64,000 nt of DNA from Molossus alvarezi. Taxonomy: Eukaryota > Chordata > Mammalia > Chiroptera > Molossidae. Location of the stretch: contig CM073898.1 in the NCBI GenBank assembly GCA_037176705.1, positions 36,397,488 through 36,461,487 on the forward strand, in the 5' to 3' direction. Shown here one piece after another: positions 46,797 to 60,516 of this stretch (its first letter is position 1; each line of letters begins with the position of its first letter). Made by a program: the position numbers and the translations under genes. The notes beneath the pieces are model-generated. The model made no database searches. It was not told the DNA's origin and saw only the letters and a program-made list of their open reading frames with translations.

Positions 46797-47160
46797 TTTT
46801 TTAAACTTATTTTTATTGTTGAGAGTATTACAGATGTCCCTCCTTTTTCCCCCATTGACACTCTCCATTCTGCTCCTGCCACCTACCCAGGCCTTCACTG
46901 CATTATTGTCTATTTCCATTGGTTATACATATAAGTTATTTGGCTAATCTCTTCCTGCCCTCACCTTCCCCCTGAGATTCATCAGTCTGTTCCCTGCTTC
47001 CGTGTCTGTGGATCAATTTTGTTTGTCAGTTTATTTTGTTCATTAGATTCCACATGTAAGTAAGATCATGTGATACTTGTCTTTCTCTGACTGGCTTATT
47101 TCTCTTAGCATAATACACTCCAAGTCCCTCCATGCTGTCTCAAAGGGCAAAAGAGACTTT
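46797..47160 (-). mobile_element. 5'-truncated L1, older lineage, minus strand
   Basis: On the minus strand it begins with ORF2 C-terminal text (catggagggacttggagtg, then agagaaataagccagtcag), followed by a 3' UTR (gaacaaaataaactgac, aacttatatgtataaccaat, gtcaatgggggaaaaaggag) and an A-rich tail. Its 3' UTR is closer to that of the HAL1 at 18602 than to that of the young L1. No duplication was identified. Confidence 0.8.
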
Positions 47161-49954
47161 TTTAAGTTTGAAAACTAACAGTCTGTGATGTAAGTGTGAA
47201 GAATATGGGTCTGCTGCATGAATTTAAGTTTGCACTTACATATTTTTGTTGCCTTTAAATAAAAACTTGATAAGGCCTAATAAATTATCCTATCTCAGTC
47301 ATGACCATCACCTGGGAGCTTATTAGACATGTAGAATCCAGTGCACTATCTAAGACCTAGAGATTTGTATGCATGTTAAAGTTTGAGCAGAATTGCTCTA
47401 TTTCATACAATTAAATTTATAGATATAAAATAAAGACTGCAGGTAGCAAGAGAAGACAGACTCCCTGGATCCTCTCCATTCATTTGTGCCTTTGGTTATT
47501 TCAACTATATTTTTTCTTCTCTCTCTAACAAGAAAATAACGACTTTGAGGCAACTTTCTCATCACTGTAAAATCAATGGATATAGACGCTTTGTTTTGCT
47601 CTTTGCTATGTTCATGTTACCTAGAATAGTGCCTTGACCTAAGTAGATGCTTAAAAACTTTCAATGGATTAATTAATATACTGATTTTTATGCATACCAC
47701 TCAAGCTTACTGAAAATTTAATCCAACCAGACATAAGAATGGACAGACACATATGAGACCAAAATGTAATTAATTCAAACAGACTTTGGCAAACAATATC
47801 TATTCTTGTTTGTTCCATAAAGAGAGACACACTTTCTCAAGCCCTTTTTTATCAGCCCAGAGTTATATGCAAACTGAAAAATAGGGTGCAAGAACATAGA
47901 TTGCATCTCCTGATTAGGGAAGCCATGAGTCCAATTTGATTTATGATTATTATTTGCTAAATCTGTACATCCATCTTACAGAGCTGATTTATACCCATCT
48001 CAACCTGCAAACATTTCCACCAGTCTGCTCAGATATCCTCTTCCTAGAAACTCTGACCTCCCTAGCAAGAATTAGCTTTTCTCTGTTCTGTGTCTCCATG
48101 TTACTTTCTCCATATCTGTAATTTATCACTCCTTCTTGTACATTATTCTACTTACTTTGGGACTTTTTTTGCCCACCATAACAACCAACAAACTGCAAAA
48201 TCGGTGGCCAAATTAAAAAAAAAAAATCTAACTGATAATACTTCTAGGAGAAGGGGTTTCTCTAAATGTTTGTAGAAAAGAAGGGGGATAAAATATGCTT
48301 ATAATTTCTATTCTTCCTCTTTGAGTTTTAGAAGTTGTTATGAGAATTATGTTTTCTCAAATATACTTTGGAAGCAGCCTCTCAAATTAAGGGTTGCAAG
48401 CCCATGGTACTTCCACAGACTCAGTGCAGTTTCGGATTTTGTCTCACCTTGATTGCATCTCACCAACATGCTCCTCTGTGAGAATTCTCATTTGACCTCC
48501 TTCTCCTCTCTGTTTCCCTGGTTTTCTAAGCATACTCAGCATTGGGATGAACTAAGAGTCAAGTTCTTGTAATTAATGAATTCAAAATAAAGTGCACCAA
48601 GCATAGAAACTCCTCTAATTGTCTGTCAACAAAAGTCCAACAATGAAATCTGTAAGAAAGCATTCTTAAGTTTAAACTCCACAGGTCGAGTGAGTGGACT
48701 TTAAAATTATTTTCAAAACCACTAAAGTGGGAGGCAAAAATTTTACATACTATTAAAACATAGGGAAACTATTTGTGAAAGTGAAACTATATGAAAATTC
48801 TGACTAATGGAAACAAGTCAACACAAATGGCAATAGATATGCATGGAGCACCTATCCTGATTTATTACTGTGATGGAGAATGAAAAGGTGAATTTGAGCA
48901 GGCCCTTAGGCAACTAATATACAGCACTGAGAGGTGGAAAAAGCCTTCTGTGATCACGAAGTCAACCATATATGTTCATTTGATATCTGTTAGCCTATCC
49001 CTCCACTTTTGATAGTCATTCAAGCCTTCTCTATAACCACATATTTTTCTCCTTCACTGAGGAGAAGGCAAAGGATTGATAATGTTCTCACTTCATAAAG
49101 GTACTATTTTGTGAATAATATGATTAGGGATATTTACATAAATAAATCAAATTGAGGCAGACCATGGAATTTTACCATTTGAATAGAAATAAGAGTGAGT
49201 TAATCTGGTTCTATAATTGACCCCTGCTTTTTGTATATATCCTGAGATTTCATTTAGGATTTGAGGTTTTGTATATTTTGTTTTAACCGAAGAGACTACC
49301 ACTGTGTTTCAAAGGACCACCCTTTGTGTTGATACTTTCAAGGACATAGAGGGTAGTGTGGTTGGATACTACTGTGCTGTATTGTCCCCAAACTAGAGAT
49401 GAGCAGAAAAACAGCAAGATCATGCTGACAGACTTAGGAAGAAAACTGAGACTTTCGGACATATGTTCAGTATCTTTCCAATATAAAACTGCTCTAGTTA
49501 CTCTTATCATTGCAGGATAGCCAAAGATCTAATTATGCGTTCAAGGTCTCAGATAGATGGGTAAGTACTTTTCTCTCATACATTGAGAGGAACTTCTCTC
49601 TCTGAATTTTATGGTAAAATATTGATATCAAACACTGATAATGTGATGTATATTTTACGTGTGTTTTACTTGCTTGGTGGTTACGCTTGATCCCAGTTCC
49701 TCAATGAAAATCTATTTCTACTATTTAAGCATTTTTACAAATAAATGAGTTGACTTAATTTGAAGTAGAATGACTAAAACCCATATCAGACAGAATAAGG
49801 AACAGAAGGCATATTATTTAATTATGATAAGTTTTAAAATAATACTTTTATATGATTAAGGACAAGGAATGGGGAAATTGATTGTTCAGTCTAGGGAGGC
49901 TTTGTATGAGCTGTGTGTCTTTGGCTACATTTTAAAATCTTTCTTTTATCTTAT
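47161..49954. other. Non-coding DNA, nothing recognised
   Basis: No coding sequence or clear repeat family could be supported. Confidence 0.5.
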
Positions 49955-50105
49955 GTACTGTTCTAAAAATAAAGACCAAAGTAATACCTATCTCATAAGT
50001 TTGTGGTAACATATGTGTGCTAATATATGTAAAGCAGTTAGAACCCTGCGGGTACATAAATAAGTACTCAATCATAGTTAGATGCTTTATTATGGTCCTA
50101 GCTGA
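49955..50105 (+). repeat. MIR 3' fragment (tentative)
   Basis: taatacctatctcataagtttgtgg, aagcagttagaaccctg and aataagtactcaatc follow the order of the MIR 3' part. Confidence 0.5.
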
Positions 50106-51436
50106 AAAGCCCAGGGGAATTATCATTATTTTATTTCACCAAGCTTGAGATGATCTTTTTCCTTATAGTTTTTACAAGCTGTCACATCTTTTTATCAATA
50201 ATTTTTTATTCTCAGAATTTATTAAAATAGAAAAGTACCTACTAAAGTATATAGTTTTATTTTTAAGATATTTTTCATGAATAAAAGTGAGATAACCACT
50301 ATTTAATATCCAATGTAAGAGCTTTGTAAACCTCAAACTGGAGAGACTGGGGGTGAGTTGTTATAGCACTATGACTCCATATGAGAACTGCAACTGTGTT
50401 TAAAATACAGAACAGTTGCTGAGCTGCTAAAAGTAGTTGACGAGTTAATTAGTTTCGTACGGGTAATAATAAAAAGTGTTAATACAATTTGACCCATAAG
50501 TCAAGGAAATAGAGAGGAATTAACAAAAATATTTACTAGTGGTTCATAAAAGTCAAACTTCCTTTATCTTCTGTAGCACGCCCTTCTGTTCTCATTTTGT
50601 TCCTTTTCCTTCATATGTAGGCATCACGTTCTCCCTGTCTCTCATTCTCTTTTTAAATTTTATTTCCTATTTTCTTATGATATCTTTGTCTTCCCACTCT
50701 CCCTTCTGTACTCTTTGCTATACATTAATACACGGAAGAATAATGCAAACAGAGTATTATTATTTAAGGCAAATTTGTGTTTTTTGATCATAATTTTGTT
50801 ACTTGAATACAGTTCTGTATATGTCTCATTACCTATGATTTCTTATATTTCTATTTGACTTTTTGTCATATCAAAAGGGCCTATGAACCTATGTCATATA
50901 TAACCTTGCAAAAAGGTGAAGTTTAAATTCTCACTTAAGATGAAGGTGATCTTTTTACTGGTTTCCTGAGCTTTCCTCATTACTCTTACTCTCACTTCTG
51001 GATTAAAGACCAGCTGTCATGTTTGTCGGGCATTTGCTCTTCCCTCAGGAGACTCGGACATAACTCTTACAAAGTAATGATCATTTCCTGTCTCTTTACT
51101 GCTTTTTTTTTATCCTATTCCTTGGGGGTCAGTAAAACACATGGTCAAATTGATTTCCAGAGGCCCTCAAACCTAAGTCTTTGTTTTTCAAAGACTCCTT
51201 TGATGCGCTGTGGTTTATGAATGCTAAATCGCTTTCTTGAGCTAGACCAGTATTAATACCTGGTCAACCTGTCGCTAACTTTCACCTTTATTGCAGACTT
51301 TCATAGAAAACCACATAAAGGTGATCTATCAATTTGAAAATAGTTTATTAGCAGCCTGCTACTCTTTGCAATTCTTTCCAATAAGGTCATACATATTCCC
51401 CTGGCATTAAGTCACCATAAAATTCACTATGACATT
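50106..51436. other. AT-rich non-coding DNA, nothing recognised
   Basis: No coding sequence or repeat family could be supported. Confidence 0.5.
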
Positions 51437-51735
51437 GCCCTGGCTGGTGTGGCTCAGCAGTTAGAGCATCAGCCCATGGACCAAAGAGTTGCAGGTTTGA
51501 TTCCTGATCAAGGGCATATGCCTGAGTTGCAGATTCAATCCCTTGCCCTTGTTGGGGTCATGCAGAAGGCAACCAATCGATATGTCTCTCTCACATTAAT
51601 GTTCCTTTCTCTCTCTCTCTCTTTTTCTCTCTCTCCCTCCCTCCTTCTCTCCCTCCTTCCCTCCCTCCTTCCCTCCCCACCACTCTCCACTCTATCTAAA
51701 AATCAATGAAAAAATACCTTCAGGTGAGAATTAAC
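51437..51735 (+). mobile_element. VES SINE with expanded CT tract
   Basis: Starts gccctggctggtgtggctc, with box B ggtttgattcc, aggcaaccaatcgatatgtctc, a long CT/CCTT-rich tract (about 51608-51690) and a cttcaggtgagaatt end, a diverged form of the hairpin motif. No clear duplication. Confidence 0.9.
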
Positions 51736-52069
51736 ATCATCAACAGCAAAAAATTTAGTTTGACAATTCTATACAAATATGGGCGTTGGTCTTTTTCTTA
51801 ACCTATTCAAAATGAAAAATGTGTGTGAGGCATCAAATATTCAGCAAGTTAACTGAATAGTAAGGCACATGTTTTAGACATTGTAGGGAATATACCAAGA
51901 TGCACTTTTATTGCTCCCCTAACTAAAATACTAAATTGGAGAAAAATTAATATTCCTATAAAAATTATAAAAAATAAAATATATGTAATATGTTTCCAAA
52001 ACAAGGGTAAGCATACCATTCAACTTATAAATAATAGTATTTTAAACAGACATGTGAATATTTGTGTTG
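51736..52069. other. AT-rich non-coding DNA, nothing recognised
   Basis: No feature seen between a SINE and an LTR-like element. Confidence 0.45.
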
Positions 52070-52700
52070 CTGAAGGGATGAATGGGCCACATCATACCAG
52101 TACTCGGGGGCTGAAAGTTCTTGGGGTACCGCTGAAATAAGAATTTTCGGAAGCCCCCACAGGAGAATGAATGGTCTTTATTGGTGTGGAATTACATTTC
52201 TTGGGTTGTAACATCCCATTTCCCTTAACCCTGTCCTGGAAAAGGGGCAGGTGTGGGTTTAGTAGAAACAAAGCCAGTGTCCAGAGTGTTTATTCCATGA
52301 TACAGCTGGATCCAGATGAGGATCAGATAGACTCAGTCCCTCAGTCCATTGTGTGGAGTCCACCTGGCCAGGAACCATGTAGGGGTTACAGGGCCTGGGA
52401 GCCCGGCAAGCCAGGAGTCCGGCTCAGCAGCAGCAAGAGAGAGAGAGCACAAGGGACAGCTTTCCTTGCCGATTAAATATTCAGGTTTCAAGTTCTTGCA
52501 GTGGCCACACCTTTTCTGGCCACTGACTTGCTCACCTGTGTGACAGACAGACAGTTACCTCCCATGTCACTCAGACCTTACTGGGCATGAATCTAAACTG
52601 CCTTTGTCCAGTCCTTCCCCATTGATTGGCAGGGAATAGACCTGGAGTGATAAATTTCAGCTTTTGACAAAAGCTGTATAAATGGTATGACTATTTTATT
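52070..52700 (-). mobile_element. Endogenous retrovirus solo LTR (probable)
   Basis: A GC-richer island. On the minus strand: a CCAAT box (ctgccaatcaatgg, near 52625), a TATA-like gaatatttaatcgg (near 52480), a GC-rich R-like part, AATAAA signals (ggaataaacactctgg near 52295; ccaataaagacc near 52175) and a U5-like end up to about 52075. No gag, pol or env sequence adjoins it. Termini and duplication are not fixed. Confidence 0.55.
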
Positions 52701-53924
52701 GAGTCTCCCCTTTACTCCTTTCCTGCTAAATACTAACCAGATTATTGCAACAGTATCTTGAGTGAGATGGTGATAAATTTCAGGGAAAATGTTCTTACAT
52801 ATTTAGCACATAAGACTGTATAAAATCCACATAATTCACATATACAATAACCAGTAGTGTTCTACGTAGCCAATTACACAATTGTTATTCTTAAAACTGA
52901 TGGCAAAAATTCATGGTGATGTATGTATTCTCAAGTGTCTAATTAATTTATTGTTTTGTTTTATATCAGATATGTTCTTCTAGTCCTCTTTAATTGATTC
53001 AAAATATCTTGCAAGTTTCTCAAATTTTGGGCGGTCTTTTATTGTGTTTATTGGCACAGAAGGAAAGAACATGCAGTGAATTCATGAGCACACCTGTAGA
53101 GAAAATTATAAGAAGATGACAGCATGATGGGCACAAATCTGATAGGCACAATTCAGCAATAATATGGGGACTATTGGTTAAAATTACTCTATGCTAAGAC
53201 CTTATTATTTCAACACAGTTGCTGGTGCCTGGTGGAGCAGGTTGGATACAAAAGGGAACTAAGAAGTTGTCTTTACGATCAAAATTCTCAGAATCTAGAT
53301 GGAAGAAAAATATGCAAGTAAGATTATTTGATGCTCAATAACTTCTAAGTTATATGATAGTTATTAAAGACAGAATTGGATTACAGAAAAGTAGAGTCTG
53401 GTTAAGTCCAAGTAGAAGGAAAGTATAGTGTTACTGGTGAAACTTTCTAAGCAATAGTAATATATATTTAGGTTTGTTTTCTGAGGGCAAAAAGAATGCT
53501 AAGAGCAATAAGGAACTGAGAATAACTGTAGTATACCCTGAGGGTATCATAAAAAGTTCCAGTTTCATCCAAGGAAGGCTTTGATACAGAAAAGAAAAAG
53601 GAAAAAAATTGGAATAAAACAAATGCTGTTGGAATCTTTCCTTCTGCGGTGTAACATTTTTGGCCTTAACCTTCTCATTTGCAAATTAGAAGAAGTAATA
53701 AATAATTTAAAAATATTTTTTTAGGTTTATATGAGGTAACAAATGAAAAGAGTAAACACAATTCCTTAAATGTAATAGGAATTATAAAAAAAATTTCCTA
53801 AAGATCTATGCTATGAAGCAGCAGACAAAAAAACTTCAAAGGGTGGATTATATTGTGTTTATAGATCAGAAAAACAGAGTAAAGATGTTGATTGTCCTCA
53901 AATGAATATATGGCTTTAACATAA
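52701..53924. other. Non-coding DNA, nothing recognised
   Basis: No coding sequence or clear repeat family could be supported. Confidence 0.45.
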
Positions 53925-55115
53925 CTTCCATCCAAGAGTCAGTGAGATTTTTTTGTGATATAGATTTACTCTAAATTTTATATGGAAAGAAAAATAAACT
54001 TGAGTATCACAAACAATTTTGAAAGAGAAGAATAAAGTGGGAGAAATAAGTCTAAATCATTACAAAACTTACTGTTTGCCTTAAGTAAAGACTGTGGCAT
54101 AGATAGAGGGATAGACAAACAGATCAATAGAAGAGAACAGATATTCCAAAAATAAACCCACATAAGTATGCCCAGCTGATTTTTATCTTTGACACGGTAC
54201 AAAAGCAGTTCAGTGGAAGAAAATAGCATTATTAACAAGTGGTGCAGGAACAACTGAGCATCCACAGACAAAAAAAAAAGAGCACTAAACTAAGTGTCAT
54301 ATCTTACACAGAAATGAACTCAAACTGAACCAAAAATTTGAATGCAAAAGGTACAACTGAAAATTTTAGAAAAACATTGAAGAAAATCTTCTGGATTTTT
54401 ACTGGTAAAAGAGTTAGACTTGATACCAAAATTATAATTTGTAAAAGGAAACATCAGTAAATTGGATTTTATCAAAATTTAAAATGTTTGTTCTCAAGAA
54501 GAAAATTAAAAACAGGTAAAGAGAATATAGATATACAGACATGTTATAAACTGAGACAATATAGTGGCAAGTCGCAGACCTAGAAAAGGACGTGTCTTTA
54601 AAACACAGTAGTGAAAGTGGGCAGGAGATGAGCATAGACATTTCACAGAATTAGATAATTTGTAGATATCTAGGGGGCAAATAACACTCCAAAAGACTAT
54701 ACACATCACTAACCATTAAAAAAAATTAAAATCACAAAGAGTACTACACATCCATCAGAAAGGCTAAAATGACAACAGCAGTGACAACACCAATTTCTGG
54801 CAAGGATGTTAAGAAACTGGATCACTCATAAATTGCTGGTAGGAATATAAAATATTGTGACCATTCTTGAAAAGGTTTTCCAGTTTTCTAAAAAACTAGA
54901 CTAGCAACCCTACACTTGTAGTTGTCAATGCTTATCCCAAAGAAATAAAAAGTTATGTTCACCCTAAGTCTATACATGAATGTTTATAAAGGTTTAGTTT
55001 ATAATATGCCCAAACCAATATACAGATCATGTATCGTAGAAATGTACACTTGAAATCTATATGATCTTATTAACTCATGTGCCCCAATAAATTTAATTAA
55101 AAATAAAATAAAACA
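53925..55115 (+). mobile_element. Ancient L1, ORF2 3' half and 3' end
   Basis: Heavily diverged but collinear L1 ORF2 text: tagacaaacagatcaatagaagagaacag (IDRQINRRE-type), acaagtggtgcaggaacaac, tacaactgaaaattttag, ggcaaggatgttaagaaactgg, then ccccaataaatttaattaaaa at the end. No open frame. Confidence 0.7.
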
Positions 55116-55922
55116 AAATAAAATGCAAATAGAAGACAATCTCCAAAATCAGGCAGAAATAATGAAAATGCTGAAATTAGCTACTACCAATGTAATATAA
55201 ACTGTGGATGATCTCATAGTTTGACCAAAAAAAATAGAGAAGTGAATGAATGAGAAATAACAAAAATAAAAGTTCATATTTATAATAGTGGGTTATTTGG
55301 GATCTAATTTATTGATTTTTATTCTAACCACCAACAAATGAAATGCTCTGTCATGTATCTACTTACCACAAAAAGGTTTTTAATCATTGAAGAGGAATGT
55401 AAATGAGACAACAGGTGAATTCAGGCTTTTAGAGAGCTAGGCTAAAACACTCAAACACTTCATATGAAAATGAAATTGGCAGAATATATGAAAACCCTTC
55501 CCTTCCTATGATAATTCTGACTATATTAGATGAAAATGCTAAAGAAAGCTGATATTGCCAAGTATAATAAGCATAATAGTACAAAAACATAAATGCTGAA
55601 AACAATATTATAGCTCACATTTTTAGATAAAATGTAAGTGGAAAATTATTACCTGTTATTCTTCAATTGAATGCAACAAATCAAATGTATGTAAGACTTT
55701 TCATACAGTCCTAGAACAAATGTCATTGTGAAGACTGCAATAATTAAGGTTTTTAAGAGAAGAGATAAGATATTTTTTAAATTTTAGTGAAGAGAATAAT
55801 TTTAAAAGTGGATTAACCATGGGTAAATAAAAAACGTTTTTGTTATCTGCCTGCAGCTACCACTCCATATGCAAGAGTCTAAAATATCTGAGGCACATTG
55901 AGAAACAGTCTTGGAAAATATG

Positions 55923-55956
<34 letters not shown>

Positions 55957-57024
55957 TCAAATAAAATGTCCTATCATATATTTACTTACCAGAAAAAATC
56001 TTATTGATTGTTGAAGCAGAATAGATGTGTAAAGTCTTTATTAGTTCAGAGTTTTGACTGTCATTGTTATGACCATCATAAAAGTGGGATAAACATATAT
56101 TATTGTATTGAATTAAAAGAATATAATTACAATGCGAAATCAAAATAAAATACAATAAAATTATTTAACTAAATAAGCAAAATATACACTTATGTTTAAA
56201 AGTATACTAAAAGAAGAGCTTATGGAATCTCATTCTTAATAGAGGTATTATAGATATAATAATATTAATACAATTTATTATTAGTTTTAACCACAAAGAA
56301 AAAAAATATTTTAGCCAGTCAGTTCTTGAAACGTTAAAAAATCTTACAATCCCAAAGAAGAGATCATAGAAAGGTATGGTTCAATACCCTTTAAAACATA
56401 TCATGGCTGTTAAAACTAATTGTAGATTAAAATTCAGTTTCAGAATTCAATCAAATGCAGAACATTTTAACTAAAGATAATAGAATAGGATAGACCTAGT
56501 CTTAGATCTAATACTATCATTTCTGGGAAATAAAGAACAAATGAATTGAGAAAATGCCAATAAGACCTTGCATTAATAAAGAGCTTTTTAAGGACATCAA
56601 CATTAACAATGTTATCATTATTACAGAGTGCTGATACTTAAATTCCCATATTTCAAAATGAATCTTAATAGAAGTGTTAAATAAGAATAATTTTGTATTT
56701 CATTGCTTAGCAGAAATTTCATTCAACACAGAATATGTAGGGTATCTGCCAGAGTTAGCTTTCATGTTTGTTCTTAGATCATATTGCAGAAAATAAGACC
56801 AGAATTAGTTGTCTTGTTTGGTGTTCATTCTTTTCTTTCATGGAAAAATGATCAAATATTCCCTGAGCAAGCATGCTCAGCTTTGCACTAAAATGCTACA
56901 GATTAAAAAATTATTGAAATTTATTCCCAGTCCAAATTACTTTATGTATAGGAGACATAAAGAGAACACAAATAAAATTAAAAAATTAAAAAAAAAAGCT
57001 AACTTTGGAGATGAAGCACTGTTG
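55116..57024. other. AT-rich non-coding DNA with a (CA)n microsatellite
   Basis: No gene was recognised. The microsatellite is given separately. Confidence 0.5.
55925..55953 (+). repeat. (AC)n microsatellite
   Basis: About 14 uninterrupted AC units, likely length-polymorphic. Confidence 0.97.
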
Positions 57025-57350
57025 GAATGGGATGGGTAACACAGGGAACAAATGGATGGTTGCCAGAGGGTTAGGGGTATAGGGGACTCAGTGAAAAAGG
57101 TTGAAGGGATTGAGTAGTACAGATTGGTAGTTACAAAATAGTCATGGGGAGATAAAGTACTGCATGGGGAATGTAGTCAATAATACTGTAATAACTATGT
57201 ATAGGGCCAGTTGCATACTAAGAATATCAGAGGGAACACTTTGTAAAGTATATGATTGCCTGATCATTATGCTGTACACCTGAAACTAATACAAAATAAT
57301 GTAGAATGTTCACTGTAAAAATTTTTTTAATTAAAACAAAAAACTAAAAT
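57025..57350 (+). mobile_element. Ancient L1 3' UTR
   Basis: aaatggatggttgccagaggg, ggtagttacaaaatagtcatgg, aataactatgtatagggccag and tgctgtacacctgaaactaa, then A-rich sequence, form a well-known L1M-type 3' terminus. Confidence 0.75.
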
Positions 57351-59779
57351 CCAAAAGCCTGTACCACTTGACAATGAATTGTAATATGTTTGTTCCAACT
57401 TTTAAAAATTAAGAAAAAGCAAGCATCTCCCTTATGCATCTCCCAGGGGCTATTTCTTTTTAATATTTGTTTTCTAGGCACATAAATGAGAAATTTATTT
57501 AATATATGTTTGTTAAATGAGCCAATGAAAATATCATCTGGATATAGACCTCTGAGTTCTCAATTATTGAGAGGTAGAATCTTTATACAGTATTCGGATT
57601 TTTCTGAAAGGAATCATTTCTCCCCAATTTATTTATTTGTTCAACTGTTTATATTTTATAAACTTATATATATATATTTACTTAATGTATTGGTTTATAA
57701 TAAATCAATCTGTTATTTATGTTTTCGTTCAAATTTTCCAGTGTTAGCCATTGGGCATTCTTCCAGATTGATTCCTTTGTCCCTTTAACATACCCCCATT
57801 TGTGCGTTTTTGAAGCACTCCTTTTCTTGCTTCAGATCACCTTGCATTTTCTCTTTCCTAACCATGGAATCAGCCTTTTCTCCAAAAAGCCCTTGATTCC
57901 TTTCAGTAACTAATAATGAGACCACAAATTAACAAGAACAATTCTACGTAAGCAAAATTTTGATCAGATACTTCGCAAAAGAATATTCACTATTCATGAG
58001 AGAACTGCAAATGAAAACCACAATTTGCTATGACTACACTCCTATAGGAATAGTGAAAATACAAAAAGATGGACCATCGTTTTGTTAAGATGAGAAACAA
58101 TTATATTTACATATAATGGTTCTAATATTCTTAATGGTTAATATATAGTAATGTTAGAACCAAGTTTTTTTTTCTGAATATAATAGCAATAGTGGATATT
58201 ATTATCTGAAATTATTGTTCTAAAATAAAATGTAATTTTCTATTCTAAATTTTTGGGCCCAAGGACAAATATTTATATTATACTAGAAGTATTCATGTAA
58301 GAGCTCCTAAATCCCTTGTGAATGCATTTGGGGGAAAATAAGTAAGAAAGGAAGGATAGTAAGAAAGAGGAAGCAAAGAACAGAAGGGGAGGCAACAGGC
58401 AGAGGACAGACCTAAAGGAAAGATGCTAGTTGATTAGGGAGTGTTCAAATATGAACATTTTTCTTAAATTAGGAAAACAGAAATTGGTCATCTAAATACA
58501 GGTGCTCTAGTCTTAAGTAAACTTGCTCAACATTTTCCCAAAATAAAAATTTGAAAGTAATACAAAACTTTTAAAAGAATGGTTCTATTTTAAGAAAGGG
58601 CAAAGACAACTGCTATTTGTTGCCAGTGTTGAAATTCCTCGGCGATGTACCAACTTTTTTCTTTCAGGGTGCTTGATAGGAAAGGTTATTCATATGCATA
58701 TAATTCTCCAAAGTTCATATGAAGTACCTGAAAATAGCACCTACCTTATAAAAATGCACTTATTTTAGATCAGTGGATAAATCAAAGCCAACATTATGGA
58801 AGCTGTAATCACATTTCTTCTGCAGCAGAGATGAATTATTCTTAAAGGTTGTTGGCATCACATTCATTTGAAATAGTGACAAATTCAAATTTTGAAACAT
58901 AGATTTTTCTCTTGGGCATTCCCTTCAGTTCTCTTATCATTTTTCTATTCTCTCTTGTAAACACATCAGAAAAGATTCCCAAATCATGTTTTTGCATATA
59001 TGTAACAATCCTTGCCTGCACTGTCTGGGAGACTACTATAAAACATAATTTTTCAAGAATGGCATTTGTTTGCCTTAAATAAAAACCTGTTTTGAAATAA
59101 TGTTTAAAGATAATATAAAATAGTGTAACAGGTCTTTTGCAAAGGTTAGCCAGAGTAAATTTCATAAAATGATTATTGAACTTTTTGGATTTACCAGGGT
59201 TTACAATAAACTGTGTTGAAGCACTATTGCATTTCCCTCACTAATAATTTGAGAATTCACTGAAAATACTATTAAAGTAGTAACCAGTGCTTAGTTGATA
59301 ATAATACTTAATTTACTCAGTATTATAAAAAAACCTGGATTCCACTAAAATTAATTTTTCAAGAAATTGATTTCTAATTATCAAAATGTCATCAGGAATA
59401 GACAACTTTCTAAAGTGTATGTTAATTTTATTTTCCCTTTTTAAATTTGTTAATGCTCTTAAATACTGAATTAGAATTATATTTAATTTACTGGAAATAT
59501 GTTTTTATTTAGTATCTCAGTTAGCCCTAGTTACTCAATTTTCTTCATAATAATAGATATATAAAGAAGTTAAAACAACCCAGTGTTTGTATAAATGTGC
59601 TTTATAGACTATCAGTGTTAAAAGTAACAAATATTAACAAAAATAAATTAAATAATTAATAAAAAATAAGTAACTAATATGCCTATTTAAAATGTTGCTA
59701 CTTTTGCCTGTTTCTTTTCTATTTTTATTCAGTAGTCTGGGTTATAACCTAGGAATTTATATGTTTAACAAATAATTTG
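57351..59779. other. AT-rich non-coding DNA, nothing recognised
   Basis: No coding sequence or clear repeat family could be supported. A short (TA)n run lies near 57666-57677. Confidence 0.5.
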
Positions 59780-59789
59780 GTGTGATTTT

Positions 59790-59846
59790 GTTTTTGATCC
59801 TCATCCAAGGACATTTTTTCCATTTATCTTCAGGTAGAGAGGGAGG

Positions 59847-59908
<62 letters not shown>

Positions 59909-60064
59909 TCTATGTGAGAGAGACCCATCGACTGGTTGACCCCGACCAGGGCCGGTGGGGACTTAACCATAGTTGAGGTAAGTGCCCTTGACTGGAATTG
60001 AACCCACGACTCTTTGGTCCATGAGGCGAAGCTCTAACCCCTGAACCAAACCAGCCAGGGCTCA
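59790..60064 (-). mobile_element. VES SINE, minus strand, with long (GA)n
   Basis: Plus-strand text: gatcctcatccaaggacat, a (GA)n run at about 59835-59903, aaacatctatgtgagagag, aattgaacccacgac and ctgaaccaaaccagccaggg. Flanked by gtgtgatttt (59780-59789 and 60065-60074). The (CT)n part has expanded into a microsatellite. Confidence 0.9.
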
Positions 60065-60268
60065 GTGTGATTTTTAATGCATTAAAATTAGAGAATCATT
60101 TAAGTATATTTTATGAGATTATATTTAATGGAAATTAATAAAGAATGTATTCTCAACATTTCAGAGAATGAGTATGATATGTAATTCTATTATGCAAATG
60201 GATAAATAGGAAGTGTTTTTATTTCCTTAAGAAAATTTCCTTTGGAGATTATAACACATGAAATTTTT

Positions 60269-60516
60269 TTTTTTTTTTTATCCTCACCCGAGGACATTTT
60301 TCCATTTTTTGTTCAGAGAGAGCGGGAGGGAGAGAGAGGAAGAGAGAGAGAGAGAAACATCGACGTGAAGGGACACATCGAGTGGCTGCCACCCGCATGA
60401 CCAACCAGGGCCAGGGACAAACTGCAACCGAAGTACGTGCCCTTAGCGGGAACCGAACCCGGGTCTCTCTGTACCGCAGGCCGACTCTCCAACTGCTGAG
60501 CCAAACCGGCCAGGGC
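60269..60516 (-). mobile_element. VES SINE, young, minus strand
   Basis: A near-consensus young copy (minus strand: gccctggccggtttggctca, ggttcggttcccgctaaggg, tcctcgggtgagga, poly-A). Flanked by a perfect 18-bp duplication, ataacacatgaaattttt (60251-60268 and 60517-60534). The site on the minus strand reads TT/AAAA. Confidence 0.96.

Noticed and set aside
55925..55953. CRISPR-like or other array
   Set aside because: Simple (AC)n microsatellite. No spaced repeat arrays occur in the window.
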